A DNA stretch of 64,000 nucleotides from an uncultured Spirochaetaceae bacterium (lineage in GTDB: Bacteria > Spirochaetota > Spirochaetia > Sphaerochaetales > Sphaerochaetaceae). Made by a program: the position numbers and the translations under genes. Below are positions 15,110 to 24,397 of the stretch, piece after piece. Position 1 is the stretch's first letter; each line of letters starts with the position of its first letter. The stretch is from positions 1 through 64,000 of the forward strand of contig CALXKZ010000028.1 of NCBI GenBank assembly GCA_944389065.1, read 5' to 3'. The notes below the pieces were generated by a model. That model saw only the letters and a program-made list of their open reading frames with translations, did no database searches and was not told the DNA's origin.

Positions 15110-16264
15110 ATGAAGGGACTCTGCGTCTATATCAAAGCCGGTAAAGGGCACTATATTCCCGCTAAGGCTGTGCATGAGCAGCTTGAGGCGATCGGAATCC
15201 AGTCCGAACTTGTGGATTTCTTCACATACCTTGATATCGAGTGGATGGAGAAGCTTAATCAGGGGATGTGGAGACTGATGCTTAAGATACCTTTTCTGGA
15301 GGAGCATCTCTTCAGATCGCTCGACCGGTCCGGCTGGGGGATAAAGCTTGTCGAGAAGACAATAGATAGGCTCAGACGGCATAAGCTTGCCACTATGATT
15401 TCTGAGTCCCGCCCGGATTTCATATTCGCAACACATCCATATCCAGGGACAGTGCTGTCTACAATGCTGCACGATATGGGAGAGGATATCCCTGTGTATT
15501 TCTATTCCACGGATGTGTTCTCCGCTCCAGCTGTATCAATATGCCCATATCTGAGGAAATTCCTTATACCAACGAAGGAAGGAGTGGAAAGAGTGATATC
15601 GATGGGACAGCCGCCCCAATCGGTGATGCTCTGCCCATTTCCGCTGCAGCAGTCGGTTGCGGGACGGTCCCGCCTGTCAAAGACTGAGGCAAGAAGGAGG
15701 ATTGATCTGAGGGAGGATGTCTTCACTCTGCAGTTGAATCTTGGAGGGGAAGGACTGGGGTCCCTTGATCTTCTTGAAGGCATTCTCCGGGAGGATCTTC
15801 CTGTGCAGGTTGTCATCATCGGCGGAATCAGAAAGGGCATGGAGAGACGTATAAAGAGGCTGACAGAACAGTACAGAGGGCAGAATGCATCTGTAGTAAT
15901 ACGCGGATTCGTGGATAATGTAAGCGATTATCTGGCTGCATCGGATGTCATCGCGGGAAGAGCTGGGATAAATACGATTGTTGAAGCGATATATGCTCAT
16001 CGGCCCTTCCTGATCACTGAGCTTGTGTATATTGTCATTGCATCGGCCGAGTATATAGAGAAGCATGGTGTCGGCTGGGATGCCGCAGGAGATAGGGGAA
16101 AACCGATAATGATAGTCAAAGAGCTGCTGTCCGATCCTTCCAGACTGGATTCGATAGCAGCGGCATTTGATTCAGTTCCCATTGAATATAGTGCTCTTCA
16201 TCTTGCCTCAATGGTTGCAGATGATGCAAAGGCGTATGCAAAGGAGAAAATATGGTGCCTATGA
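15110..16264 (+). CDS. GT28-family glycosyltransferase (MurG / diacylglycerol glucosyltransferase-like)
   Basis: 384 residues. The N-terminal half carries the glycolipid-synthase signature (KAGKGHYIPAKAVHEQL, then DFIFATHPYPG). The C-terminal half has GGEGLGS, IIGG and the donor-site region ASDVIAGRAGINTIVEAI. It probably transfers a sugar from a nucleotide sugar to a membrane lipid such as diacylglycerol at the inner face of the cytoplasmic membrane. Its stop overlaps the start of the DUF3089 gene, so the two are cotranscribed and may act on the same envelope glycolipid (inference). Confidence 0.8.
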   Translation: MKGLCVYIKAGKGHYIPAKAVHEQLEAIGIQSELVDFFTYLDIEWMEKLNQGMWRLMLKIPFLEEHLFRSLDRSGWGIKLVEKTIDRLRRHKLATMISESRPDFIFATHPYPGTVLSTMLHDMGEDIPVYFYSTDVFSAPAVSICPYLRKFLIPTKEGVERVISMGQPPQSVMLCPFPLQQSVAGRSRLSKTEARRRIDLREDVFTLQLNLGGEGLGSLDLLEGILREDLPVQVVIIGGIRKGMERRIKRLTEQYRGQNASVVIRGFVDNVSDYLAASDVIAGRAGINTIVEAIYAHRPFLITELVYIVIASAEYIEKHGVGWDAAGDRGKPIMIVKELLSDPSRLDSIAAAFDSVPIEYSALHLASMVADDAKAYAKEKIWCL

Positions 16265-17244
16265 AGATCAGGCTGTTTGCTGTCCTGTTTCTGATTATTG
16301 TGATTCCCTCTGTGCCTGCTGCTCAGGCGCCTGACTATTCTTCCAGTTCCTCATGGGCTTACTTCGGAGAGAACGCGGAAAGGGATGCGGATCTGTTTCT
16401 GATCTGTCCTACTGTCGATATGGGGAGGGCGGGGAATTCAAATATGAGTCTGGATGATGAGAAGACCAAGGCGTCCTTTGTCGGGGCTCTGAACATGGAA
16501 CGGGGCATCTATGATGATGCAGCAAGACTATATGCTCCCTTCTACAGGCAGATGGCATTCCCTCTCTACGAAGGCACAGAGGAGGCCATGCAGCCATATA
16601 TTGCAATAGCTTATGAAGATATTCGGAGTGCATTCCTATACTATATGGAGAATATCAATGAGGGCAGGCCTCTGATCCTCGCAGGCTTTTCGCAGGGTGC
16701 ACAGCTTGCCATTATGCTTCTCGAGGAGTTCTTCGATGAAGAGGAGTACAGCAGCAGGCTTGTTGCTGCATACTGCATCGGCTGGAGGATTACAGAAGAG
16801 GATCTTGCAGAATATCCTCATTTAAGGATGGCAGAAGGCGAGACAGATACCGGGGTGATAGTCTCTTTCAACACCGAATCTCCTGATACGCAGGACTCGA
16901 TGATTGTCCCGGAAGGAGTCAGGACGATAGGAATCAACCCTCTTAACTGGAGCACCGGGCCGGAGATTGCTGATAAATCCCTGAATCAAGGGGCATGCTT
17001 TACGGATTATTCCGGGAATATAGTCAGGGAGATCAAGGGCCTTACCGGAGCATATCTTGATGAGGAAAGAGGTACGCTCAAAGCTCCTGATGTGAATCCA
17101 GGGGATTACTATAATAAGCTTTTCCCCGATGGCGTCTATCATCTGATGGATTACCAGTTCTTCTACAGGAATCTGCAGGAGAATGTTTCTGCAAGGACCG
17201 CTGCGTGGTTTGATGCCATGGATGCAGACGGCATTGCAGTCTGA
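16252..17244 (+). CDS. DUF3089-family secreted alpha/beta hydrolase
   Basis: 330 residues with a signal peptide (about residues 1-24, cleaved near AAQA). The nucleophile elbow GFSQG places the catalytic Ser at residue 147; Asp and His partners are expected in the C-terminal half. DUF3089 proteins are lipase- or esterase-like. AAGGAG 5 nt upstream of 16252 supports that start; the ATG at 16261 is an alternative. It overlaps the glycosyltransferase gene, which suggests an envelope lipid or glycolipid substrate. Confidence 0.78.
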   Translation: MVPMKIRLFAVLFLIIVIPSVPAAQAPDYSSSSSWAYFGENAERDADLFLICPTVDMGRAGNSNMSLDDEKTKASFVGALNMERGIYDDAARLYAPFYRQMAFPLYEGTEEAMQPYIAIAYEDIRSAFLYYMENINEGRPLILAGFSQGAQLAIMLLEEFFDEEEYSSRLVAAYCIGWRITEEDLAEYPHLRMAEGETDTGVIVSFNTESPDTQDSMIVPEGVRTIGINPLNWSTGPEIADKSLNQGACFTDYSGNIVREIKGLTGAYLDEERGTLKAPDVNPGDYYNKLFPDGVYHLMDYQFFYRNLQENVSARTAAWFDAMDADGIAV

Positions 17245-17270
17245 CAGCTGTACCATCTTGTGATTCTTTC

Positions 17271-17279
17271 TGATATAAT
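17271..17279 (+). promoter_or_regulatory. Extended -10 promoter for the DUF1538-PII pair
   Basis: TG-A-TATAAT at 17271-17279 is an extended -10 element. No good -35 is seen 17 bp upstream (TACCAT). The start would be near 17286, leaving a very short leader. Confidence 0.5.
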
Positions 17280-17299
17280 CATTCAGGCGGAGGATGCAT

Positions 17300-18745
17300 T
17301 TGGATATATTGAAGCAGCTTAAGGATGTGGTCATATCGGTATTGCCAATAGCGGTATTCGCTTCGGTGCTATCGCTCTCTGCTGGCGTGATGGATGGAGA
17401 GGAATTCGTCCGTTTTCTGGTATCCTGCGTGCTTGTGATAGCTGGCCTGACAGTATTCCTTACTGGTACTGATGTAGGTCTTCTGCCAATGGGAACGAGA
17501 ATCGGTACCACTTTAACGAAAAGCCGCTCTCTTCCAGTATTGCTTGGCGTTGCCGTTATCCTGGGCTTCATCATCACCGTACCTGAGCCTGATGTGCAGG
17601 TGCTTGCATCCCAGGTCCATCAGATCAGCCAGGATGTTCCTGTTCCTGTATTCCTATGTTCAATCGCCATAGGAGTCGGTATATTCCTGGCATTGTCGCT
17701 TGCAAGAACAATCCTGTTACTGCCGATGAAGCTCATACTTTTCATCAGCTACCTTGTCTTATTCATCTGTGCATTCTTCTGCGATGGTTTTTTTGTATCT
17801 GTTGCATTTGATTCCGGAGGTGCAACAACAGGTCCTCTCTCTGTTCCATTCATAATGGCTATCGGCATGGGTGTGGCATCTCTGAGAAAGCATTCAGAGG
17901 AATCAGAATTCGGCTATGTCGCGCTTTCTTCGATAGGTCCTGTGCTTGCTGTGCTTATTCTCGGGATGGTTTTCGGAACAGGAGGCAGTATCCCTGATAC
18001 AGCGGAGGCTGCTCCTCAGATTGATATATTCACCCTTCTGGGCGAGAAATTCCAGAGTGTCGGCATGTCGCTCTTTCCTCTCCTGATAGTATGCATCTTC
18101 ATGCAGGTCTTCTTCATAAAGATGCCTCATACTCAGGCAATAAGGGTCTTTGTGGGCATCTTCTATTCATTCATAGGACTGGTTGTTTTCTTTACAGGGG
18201 TCGAATATTCGTTTTCGGATGTTGCCACGGAGCTTGGGATAGCGCTTGCAGGGCGGCCATGGCTCCTTTATTCCTCAGGATTCGTCTTCGGTCTATGCGT
18301 TGTGCTTGCAGAGCCTGCTGTCATAGTCCTTACAGATCAGGTCGAGGAGATAAGCGGAGGGCATATCCGGAAACCTGTAATGCTTGCAACGCTCTGTCTT
18401 GGGGTAGGGCTTGCCGTGGTGCTTGCCTTGATCAGAACTGTATATTCTCTCCCGATCCTGATGTTCCTCGTTCCAGGTTATGTTCTCATCATGATCTCCA
18501 TGGTCTGGACTCCTGGGCTCTTTTCCGCCATTGCCTTTGATTCAGGAGGAGTGGCGACAGGCCCGATGAGCTCGACATTCCTGCTTCCTCTTGCAATAGG
18601 AGCAGCATCGGGATCTGCATCCGCATCCCTTGCATCATCCTTCGGAATGATTGCGATGATCGCAATGATGCCGATACTTCTTATCGAGATTCTTGGAATA
18701 GTTTACAAGGCGCGGCTGAAAAGGGCCGAAGGGGGTGGAAAATGA
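17300..18745 (+). CDS. DUF1538 integral membrane protein (putative transporter)
   Basis: 481 residues from a TTG at 17300, 6 nt after GGAGG; the ATG at 17294 touches that ribosome site. About a dozen hydrophobic segments form two homologous halves. Each half repeats an E-P-x-V-x-V-L-x-x-Q-V-x-x-I-S element (EPDVQVL, EPAVIVL) and an FDSGG(A/V)xTGP element. Such inverted-repeat architecture is typical of secondary transporters. The downstream gene overlaps by 4 bp and encodes a tandem PII-like protein, recalling AmtB-GlnK pairs. The substrate is unknown; a nitrogen compound or a metabolite is a reasonable guess from context. Confidence 0.85.
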   Translation: MDILKQLKDVVISVLPIAVFASVLSLSAGVMDGEEFVRFLVSCVLVIAGLTVFLTGTDVGLLPMGTRIGTTLTKSRSLPVLLGVAVILGFIITVPEPDVQVLASQVHQISQDVPVPVFLCSIAIGVGIFLALSLARTILLLPMKLILFISYLVLFICAFFCDGFFVSVAFDSGGATTGPLSVPFIMAIGMGVASLRKHSEESEFGYVALSSIGPVLAVLILGMVFGTGGSIPDTAEAAPQIDIFTLLGEKFQSVGMSLFPLLIVCIFMQVFFIKMPHTQAIRVFVGIFYSFIGLVVFFTGVEYSFSDVATELGIALAGRPWLLYSSGFVFGLCVVLAEPAVIVLTDQVEEISGGHIRKPVMLATLCLGVGLAVVLALIRTVYSLPILMFLVPGYVLIMISMVWTPGLFSAIAFDSGGVATGPMSSTFLLPLAIGAASGSASASLASSFGMIAMIAMMPILLIEILGIVYKARLKRAEGGGK

Positions 18746-19338
18746 AATGGCAGACGATGATTGCGGTTGTTGGCCGTGGCCAGGGGGATAAAGTCATGGC
18801 AGCTGCCAGGAAAGCAGGAGCGCCAGGAGGAACCATATGCAGTGCACGTGGGACCGCATCCAGCTCTCTTTTAGCCACCCTGGGTCTGGGAGATACAAGA
18901 AAGGATGTCCTTGTGAGTGTTATAAACAGAGGGGATCCTGAAGCCATACTCTCTGCAGTGCATGAGGTGAAGGCGAAGGGCATTGTGATGATGACTGATG
19001 CTCTGGTTGAGAATAGCGAGGAGGATGGAATGGATTACAGCTGGGTTCTTATCGAAGTGATATGCGAGGAAGGCTACGGCGAAGATATAATGGTTGCAGC
19101 CCGTAAGGCAGGCGCAAAGGGTGGTACTGTCATCAATGCTCATGGGACAAGCACCGAAGATGATGTCAGGTTCTTCGGCTATCCGCTTGTTCCGGAAAAG
19201 GAAATCCTGATGATCGTCATGGATCGTGATAAAGCAGATGATGTCATCGAGGCAATAAGCTCATTGGAGATACTGAAGAAGAAAGGCATGGGCATAATCT
19301 TCAGCATTCCTGTAAGATCCTTCATGAATCTTGGATGA
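18742..19338 (+). CDS. Tandem PII-like regulatory protein
   Basis: 198 residues in two PII-like ferredoxin folds. Half 1 carries AAARKAGAPGGT and half 2 (from about residue 100) VAARKAGAKGGT, the PII strand-turn-helix after the ligand loop. Canonical PII proteins are trimers of single domains that sense ATP/ADP and 2-oxoglutarate and gate partners such as AmtB. A fused duplication would alter the symmetry. The ATGA overlap with the DUF1538 gene implies translational coupling and a likely physical partner. No conserved uridylylation Tyr is obvious. Confidence 0.85.
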   Translation: MKWQTMIAVVGRGQGDKVMAAARKAGAPGGTICSARGTASSSLLATLGLGDTRKDVLVSVINRGDPEAILSAVHEVKAKGIVMMTDALVENSEEDGMDYSWVLIEVICEEGYGEDIMVAARKAGAKGGTVINAHGTSTEDDVRFFGYPLVPEKEILMIVMDRDKADDVIEAISSLEILKKKGMGIIFSIPVRSFMNLG

Positions 19339-19341
19339 GAC

Positions 19342-20418
19342 TCATCCGCTCTGGCGGCTGATGAGTTCCCAGGTAAGATTCATTGATCTGATTTCCTTTC
19401 CGCTGAGCATCTGTATCAGGAGTTCTGCTGCGGCGATCCCGCTTCGTGGAGCTTTATGCCCCAGGGATGTTATCGGGACAGATCCTATCTGGCTGTAGAA
19501 GCTGTTATCAAAGCTGACAACCGCTATATCCCCGGGGACTTTCCTGCCGTTTTTCAGCAGAAGCTGTATTGCCGTGTATGCAATCTCATCGTTGTAGCAG
19601 ACAAGCGCCGTCGCATTCCCGAGTCTTTCATCTATGAACCTGCTCAGTCTTGTTTCCCTGCCATGCTCTCCTGAGAGAATGCTCTTTCTGTCTTCTGTAT
19701 CATACCAGCAGAATCTGCTGTCATTTATCCTGATCTGCGAATCTGTCATTGCGGATACGATGCCGTGATAACGCTCTGGCCCTTGTGCATCATCGCTCTT
19801 GAATATCCCAGCTATATCATAGTGCCCTTTATTTATAAGGTACCGGGCAAGCTGGTATCCTCCGCGGAAATTGTCATCGAGGACCGCGGGGAATCCCGGA
19901 AGATTGCTGTATTTCCCATGAAGGAACAGTACAGGGACACCGCGCTTATGCAATTGCATGAACAATGCTGTGTTGGGTGTAGGGTATGAGGTACGTGACC
20001 CTTCTATAAGAACCGCGTCGATCTCCTTTCCAAGTATTTCCGTCAGGATCTCGTTTTCCCGGCCAACGCTGTTCTCAGTAGCGTATACAATGGTTGAATA
20101 GCCGTTGTCGGAGAAGATACGCTGGGCATCATGGAGTATTGAGGGGAAGATATAGTCATCAATGAATGTAGTCACGACAGCGATATGGCTTGAATCCTTC
20201 GTATCCTTCATTAGCTTGATATATGATCCGCTTCCCTGACGCCTCTCGATCACTCCATCATTCTCAAGCTCCTTCAATGCGCTCCTGACCGTCTGCCTGC
20301 TTACTGAATATGCAGAGGCAATCTCCATCTCAGTCGGAAGTTTGTTTCCTCCATTGTCGTAGATCTTCTTGGCATCTCTTATGAGCATGGCAGCAAGCTG
20401 TCTGTATTTTGATGGCAT
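19342..20418 (-). CDS. GntR/LacI hybrid transcriptional regulator (AraR-like)
   Basis: 358 residues from the ATG at 20418, supported by AAGGAG 6-7 nt upstream. The longer frame from a TTG at 20469 would start inside an operator-like sequence. The N-terminal 70 residues are a GntR winged helix (LPTEMEIASAYSVSRQTVRSAL). The rest is a LacI-type periplasmic-binding fold that senses a sugar. This combination is the AraR architecture. It is divergent from a furanose-type importer, with four copies of a likely operator between them, so it probably represses the importer and itself. Confidence 0.88.
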   Translation of the reverse strand: MPSKYRQLAAMLIRDAKKIYDNGGNKLPTEMEIASAYSVSRQTVRSALKELENDGVIERRQGSGSYIKLMKDTKDSSHIAVVTTFIDDYIFPSILHDAQRIFSDNGYSTIVYATENSVGRENEILTEILGKEIDAVLIEGSRTSYPTPNTALFMQLHKRGVPVLFLHGKYSNLPGFPAVLDDNFRGGYQLARYLINKGHYDIAGIFKSDDAQGPERYHGIVSAMTDSQIRINDSRFCWYDTEDRKSILSGEHGRETRLSRFIDERLGNATALVCYNDEIAYTAIQLLLKNGRKVPGDIAVVSFDNSFYSQIGSVPITSLGHKAPRSGIAAAELLIQMLSGKEIRSMNLTWELISRQSG

Positions 20419-20457
20419 ATGTATCTCCTTATCTTTTAGGATATCATCGTTATCTGA

Positions 20458-20471
20458 ATTTGTATTCAATT
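20458..20471. promoter_or_regulatory. AraR-like operator copy 1
   Basis: ATTTGTATTCAATT, near-palindromic, just upstream of the regulator's start codon. Confidence 0.5.
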
Positions 20472-20487
20472 AGTTTGAAAATCAGAT

Positions 20488-20501
20488 ATTTGTATTCAAA
20501 T
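20488..20501. promoter_or_regulatory. AraR-like operator copy 2
   Basis: ATTTGTATTCAAAT, the best copy. It is flanked by ATCAGAT and ATCTGAT, extending the dyad symmetry to about 26 bp (20481-20506). Confidence 0.55.
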
Positions 20502-20565
20502 CTGATAATACCAGTCATATGATTTGACTAATATGGCTGTTTTATTCCTTTAATGCAGCGTTGGA

Positions 20566-20579
20566 ATTGTATTGAAAAT
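20566..20579. promoter_or_regulatory. AraR-like operator copy 3
   Basis: ATTGTATTGAAAAT, a weaker match to the other copies. Confidence 0.4.
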
Positions 20580-20593
20580 ACTATTATGTCTGA

Positions 20594-20607
20594 AGTTGTA
20601 TTCAAAT
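20594..20607. promoter_or_regulatory. AraR-like operator copy 4
   Basis: AGTTGTATTCAAAT, about 110 bp upstream of the binding-protein start codon, well placed to block its promoter. Confidence 0.5.
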
Positions 20608-20719
20608 TTTGAGCTTTTTTGACTTGGATCTGAGAAATTCATTGACAGATGGAAATTCCCATGTTCCAATCATTTTAGATATCGGCAATGCCGATAACAC
20701 AAAAGAGAGGTATAGAATT

Positions 20720-21697
20720 ATGAAAAAGGTTTTGCTTACGCTCCTAGTCCTTATTCTGTCCGTATCAGCTGTTTTCGCACAGGGTGCAGCAGAGGCTTCC
20801 GGTGCAGATGATGGCGGTCTTATCAGAGTTGGTATCATCAACAACGATCCTAACGAATCGGGATACCGCACAGCTAATGATGCTGACCTCAAGAGAGTGT
20901 TCAATGAAGAGAATGGATATGATGCATCCTTCTCCTACAGCCTCAGAAATGATGAGCAGATTGCTGCCGCTCAGCTTTTCATCCAGGATGGAGTTGATTA
21001 CCTCCTTCTTTCAGCAGCAGGAACAGCTGGCTGGGATTCAGTTCTCCAGGATGCATATGATGCTGGTATTTACGTAATCCTTTTCGACCGCACAGTCGAT
21101 GCAGATCCAAGTCTCTATGTTGCAGAAGTTGTTTCCGATACGAATCTCCAGGGGCAGACCGCAGTTGACTGGCTTGCTTCCCAGAATCTTGATGAGTACA
21201 ACATCATCCATATCCAGGGCGTAATGGGCTCTTCAGCACAGATCGGAAGAACAACAGCTCTCGATGAGATGGTTGCAAACAATGATAACTGGAATCTTGT
21301 AACACAGCAGACTGCTGAGTGGAATGCAGAGACTGCGCAGCAGATCACTCAGGCTGTCATCGATTCCGGAGAGCCATTCAACGTAATCTATGCAGAGAAC
21401 GATGATATGGCAAGAGGTGCTGTGGCGGCGCTTGACAGAGCCAACATCTCCCATGGAGTCGATGGCGATGTCATCATCATGGGATTCGACTGCAATAAGT
21501 GGGCTCTTGAGGAACTCCTCGCTGGCAGATGGAACTATGATGGACAGGCTAATCCGTTCCAGGCTGATACAATCGATGGAATCATCAGGAATCTTGAGAA
21601 TGGTGTAGAGCCTGAGAGCAAGACAATCTACCTTGTTGAGCAGGGATTCGACGCCACAACCATTACCCAGGAAGACGTCGATAAGTACGGAATCTGA
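20720..21697 (+). CDS. Periplasmic sugar-binding protein (YtfQ-like)
   Basis: 325 residues. I chose the ATG at 20720, which begins a clear signal peptide (MKKVLLTLL to VFA-Q, followed by GAAEASG). The mature part is an RbsB/XylF-type two-lobe binding fold; RVGIINNDPNESGYRTAN resembles the galactofuranose-binding YtfQ group. It captures a sugar in the periplasm for the ATPase and two permeases that follow. The regulator upstream is AraR-like, so arabinofuranose-type sugars or oligosaccharides are plausible. A hairpin-rich 97 bp gap follows, which could favour higher expression of this subunit. Confidence 0.88.
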   Translation: MKKVLLTLLVLILSVSAVFAQGAAEASGADDGGLIRVGIINNDPNESGYRTANDADLKRVFNEENGYDASFSYSLRNDEQIAAAQLFIQDGVDYLLLSAAGTAGWDSVLQDAYDAGIYVILFDRTVDADPSLYVAEVVSDTNLQGQTAVDWLASQNLDEYNIIHIQGVMGSSAQIGRTTALDEMVANNDNWNLVTQQTAEWNAETAQQITQAVIDSGEPFNVIYAENDDMARGAVAALDRANISHGVDGDVIIMGFDCNKWALEELLAGRWNYDGQANPFQADTIDGIIRNLENGVEPESKTIYLVEQGFDATTITQEDVDKYGI

Positions 21698-21722
21698 TCT
21701 GATCTATCTGAATCATGGGAAT

Positions 21723-21766
21723 GCAAGACACGAAGAGGAGCACCTGTGTGATCCCACGTGCCTTGC
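21723..21766 (+). other. Intergenic mRNA hairpin
   Basis: GCAAG-A-CACG (21723-21732) pairs with CGTG-C-CTTGC (21757-21766), with one mismatch and a structured loop. There is no T tract. It probably stabilises the binding-protein mRNA or partly attenuates the downstream genes. Confidence 0.45.
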
Positions 21767-21794
21767 TGTGTTTCTGGCAAAAGGAAGGTAAGGA

Positions 21795-23303
21795 ATGGAA
21801 AAGAATTCTGTTCTTGAAATGAGAGGAATCTATAAGAGCTTTTATAGTGTAAAGGCACTTCAGAATGTGGATTTCACTCTCCGTGAAGGCGAGATTCATG
21901 CGCTGATGGGTGAAAATGGTGCTGGAAAGTCCACTCTTATAAAGGTTCTTACAGGTGTTTATGCCAAGGATGACGGACAGGTTTTCCTTAAAGGGCACGA
22001 GGGACCGATCAATATCAAGTCCCCGGAGGAGGCTCAGAAGGCTGGTATAAGCACTGTTTATCAGGAGATCACGCTCTGCCCGAATCTCACGGTTGCAGAG
22101 AACATGTATATAGGCCGGAGCAAGGGAGTAATAACAAATTGGCGGAAGATGAATGCTTCGGCAAATAGGATACTTGAATCCCTGGGCATACCGGCAAAGG
22201 CAGAGCAGCAGCTTGGTTCGTGTTCGATTGCCGTACAGCAGATGGTTGCGATTGCCAGGGCCGTGGATATGGAATGCAAGGTTCTCATCCTCGATGAGCC
22301 TACATCCTCTCTTGATGAATCAGAGGTCGCAAAGCTTTTCCGCCTCATGCTGGATCTCAAGTCCCGCGGTGTTGGCATTATCTTTGTCACACACTTTCTG
22401 GATCAGGTATATGAGGTGTGCGACAGGATTACTGTTCTGCGTGATGGACAGCTTGTCGGTGAGTATGCGATTGAGAATCTGCCGCGTGTGGAGCTTGTCT
22501 CAAAGATGCTTGGAAAGGAACTGGATGACCTTTCTGAGATCAAGAGCGGTGATGAAGAGCAGAAGATCAGCAGTGATGTTGTCTATGATGCAGAAGGACT
22601 ATCAAGCATCGCTGCCAGAAGCCCTTTCAATTTCTCTATACATAAAGGAGAGGTGAATGGCTTCACTGGTCTTCTCGGATCTGGCCGCAGCGAATGCGTC
22701 AGAGCAATATTCGGAGCTGATAAGGTAACGGGTGGGACTGAGCATGTCAATGGCAAAGGGGTTCATATCTCAAAACCCCGCGATGCAATGAAGCATGGTA
22801 TCGGATATCTGCCGGAGGACCGTAAGCGTGATGGTATCGTGGGAGATCTCTCCGTGCGTGATAATATCATCCTGGCGCTCCAGGTTCTTGAAGGCTTTTT
22901 CGGGCCAATTTCCAGAGCAAAGGCCGAGAAGTTCGCAGATGAGTATATCAAGCTGCTTGATATCAAGACAGCATCGACTGATACGCCTATAAAGTCCCTT
23001 TCCGGCGGTAATCAGCAGAAGGTCATCCTGGCAAGGTGGCTTCTGACGAATCCTCAGTATCTCATCCTTGATGAACCGACAAGGGGAATCGATATCGGAA
23101 CGAAGATCGAGATACAGAAGCTTGTTCTGAAGCTTGCAGGGGAAGGAAAGAGCGTAACATTCATCTCATCTGAGATCGATGAGATGCTCCGTACATGCTC
23201 CCGTCTTATCGTCATGAGGGATGGAAAGCAGGTAGGAGAGCTTTCAGGAGGAGATCTGACTCAGACCAAGGTTATGAGCACTATTGCAGGAGGTACGAAA
23301 TGA
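21795..23303 (+). CDS. Sugar ABC transporter ATP-binding protein (YtfR-like)
   Basis: 502 residues with two ABC domains, as in all MglA/RbsA/YtfR ATPases. Domain 1 has Walker A GENGAGKST and Walker B LILDEPTSSL. Domain 2 has an altered Walker A (GLLGSGRSE), signature LSGGNQQK and Walker B LILDEPTRG. It powers sugar import at the cytoplasmic face. AAGGAAGG precedes the ATG, and its stop overlaps the first permease start. Confidence 0.92.
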   Translation: MEKNSVLEMRGIYKSFYSVKALQNVDFTLREGEIHALMGENGAGKSTLIKVLTGVYAKDDGQVFLKGHEGPINIKSPEEAQKAGISTVYQEITLCPNLTVAENMYIGRSKGVITNWRKMNASANRILESLGIPAKAEQQLGSCSIAVQQMVAIARAVDMECKVLILDEPTSSLDESEVAKLFRLMLDLKSRGVGIIFVTHFLDQVYEVCDRITVLRDGQLVGEYAIENLPRVELVSKMLGKELDDLSEIKSGDEEQKISSDVVYDAEGLSSIAARSPFNFSIHKGEVNGFTGLLGSGRSECVRAIFGADKVTGGTEHVNGKGVHISKPRDAMKHGIGYLPEDRKRDGIVGDLSVRDNIILALQVLEGFFGPISRAKAEKFADEYIKLLDIKTASTDTPIKSLSGGNQQKVILARWLLTNPQYLILDEPTRGIDIGTKIEIQKLVLKLAGEGKSVTFISSEIDEMLRTCSRLIVMRDGKQVGELSGGDLTQTKVMSTIAGGTK

Positions 23304-24397
23304 CAATGGCTAAAACAGGCGAGGCTGGACTGCAGAAGGCCAAGGGTATTTTCAGTCGTCAGATCTTCATTCCCATCGCGGCGCTTCTTGCTCTGGTTCT
23401 CTTCAATCTTATTACCGATCCGTCATTCTTTGCGATCAATTACTCACTCAACAGCGCTGGGGATCCTGTTTTATCTGGTTATCTGATCACAATACTCGAC
23501 AATGCCTCAGAACTTGCGATCCTTGCAATCGGCATGACGCTGGTGACTGCTGCATCGGGAGGGCAGGATATAAGCGTGGGTGCTGCAATCGCCATAAGCG
23601 GAAGTGTTGTGCTTCGGGTCCTCTGTGGTGATAACCCCCGTCCAGAAGAGATGCAGGCATCGATTCTTACAGCATTCCTTATCAGCTGTGTTGTATCAAT
23701 GCTCTTCGGAGCGTTCAATGGAGCGCTTGTCGCGTATTTCAATATCCAGCCAATGATCGCGACCCTGATTCTCTATACGGCAGGGCGTTCCATTGCTGCA
23801 TGGATCAATAATAACCGTCTACCGATCATCAGCGATCCCTCATTCGGCTACTTCGGATCATTCCTTCCCGGCATTCCGATACCGACACCGATCTTTATCG
23901 CGATAATCTGTATGATCATTATAGCTCTGGTGCTTAAATTCACTACACTGGGACTATATACGCAGGCTGTCGGCATAAATCCGAACTCTGCGAAGCTCAA
24001 TGGAATCAATCCCGCGTTCATCAAGTTCGTCACCTATGTGATCATGGGTCTTTGCGTTGCTGTCGCAGGATTCATAAAGGTCACGCGTTTCTCTACGATC
24101 AACTACTCGGTAGTCGCCCTTGATATAGAGATGGATGCGATTCTTGCTGTAGCTCTTGGAGGAAACGCGCTCTCCGGAGGCAAGTTCAGCATGGCGTCAT
24201 CGATTCTTGGTGCATATGTCATCCAGTTCCTGACTACAACGCTTTTCAAGTTCAACGTCTCTTCAAGCGCTCTTCCTGCATACAAGGCCGTTGTCGTTAT
24301 CATCCTTGTTGTCCTGAGCGCTCCGACTGTGAGGGAGAAGCTTGGCAAGCTCTGGAAGAACATGCAGCATGCAAGACTTGGAAAGGAGGCCGCCTGA
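23300..24397 (+). CDS. Sugar ABC transporter permease 1 (YtfT-like)
   Basis: 365 residues from the ATG at 23300, which overlaps the ATPase stop as ATGA and has GGAGG 6 nt upstream. A further ATG lies at 23306. Eight to ten hydrophobic segments of the RbsC family; the conserved loop AIGMTLVTAASGGQDISVG is recognisable near residue 100. It forms the membrane channel with the second permease. Two different permeases with one ATPase is the YtfT-YjfF arrangement. Confidence 0.9.
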   Translation: MTMAKTGEAGLQKAKGIFSRQIFIPIAALLALVLFNLITDPSFFAINYSLNSAGDPVLSGYLITILDNASELAILAIGMTLVTAASGGQDISVGAAIAISGSVVLRVLCGDNPRPEEMQASILTAFLISCVVSMLFGAFNGALVAYFNIQPMIATLILYTAGRSIAAWINNNRLPIISDPSFGYFGSFLPGIPIPTPIFIAIICMIIIALVLKFTTLGLYTQAVGINPNSAKLNGINPAFIKFVTYVIMGLCVAVAGFIKVTRFSTINYSVVALDIEMDAILAVALGGNALSGGKFSMASSILGAYVIQFLTTTLFKFNVSSSALPAYKAVVVIILVVLSAPTVREKLGKLWKNMQHARLGKEAA

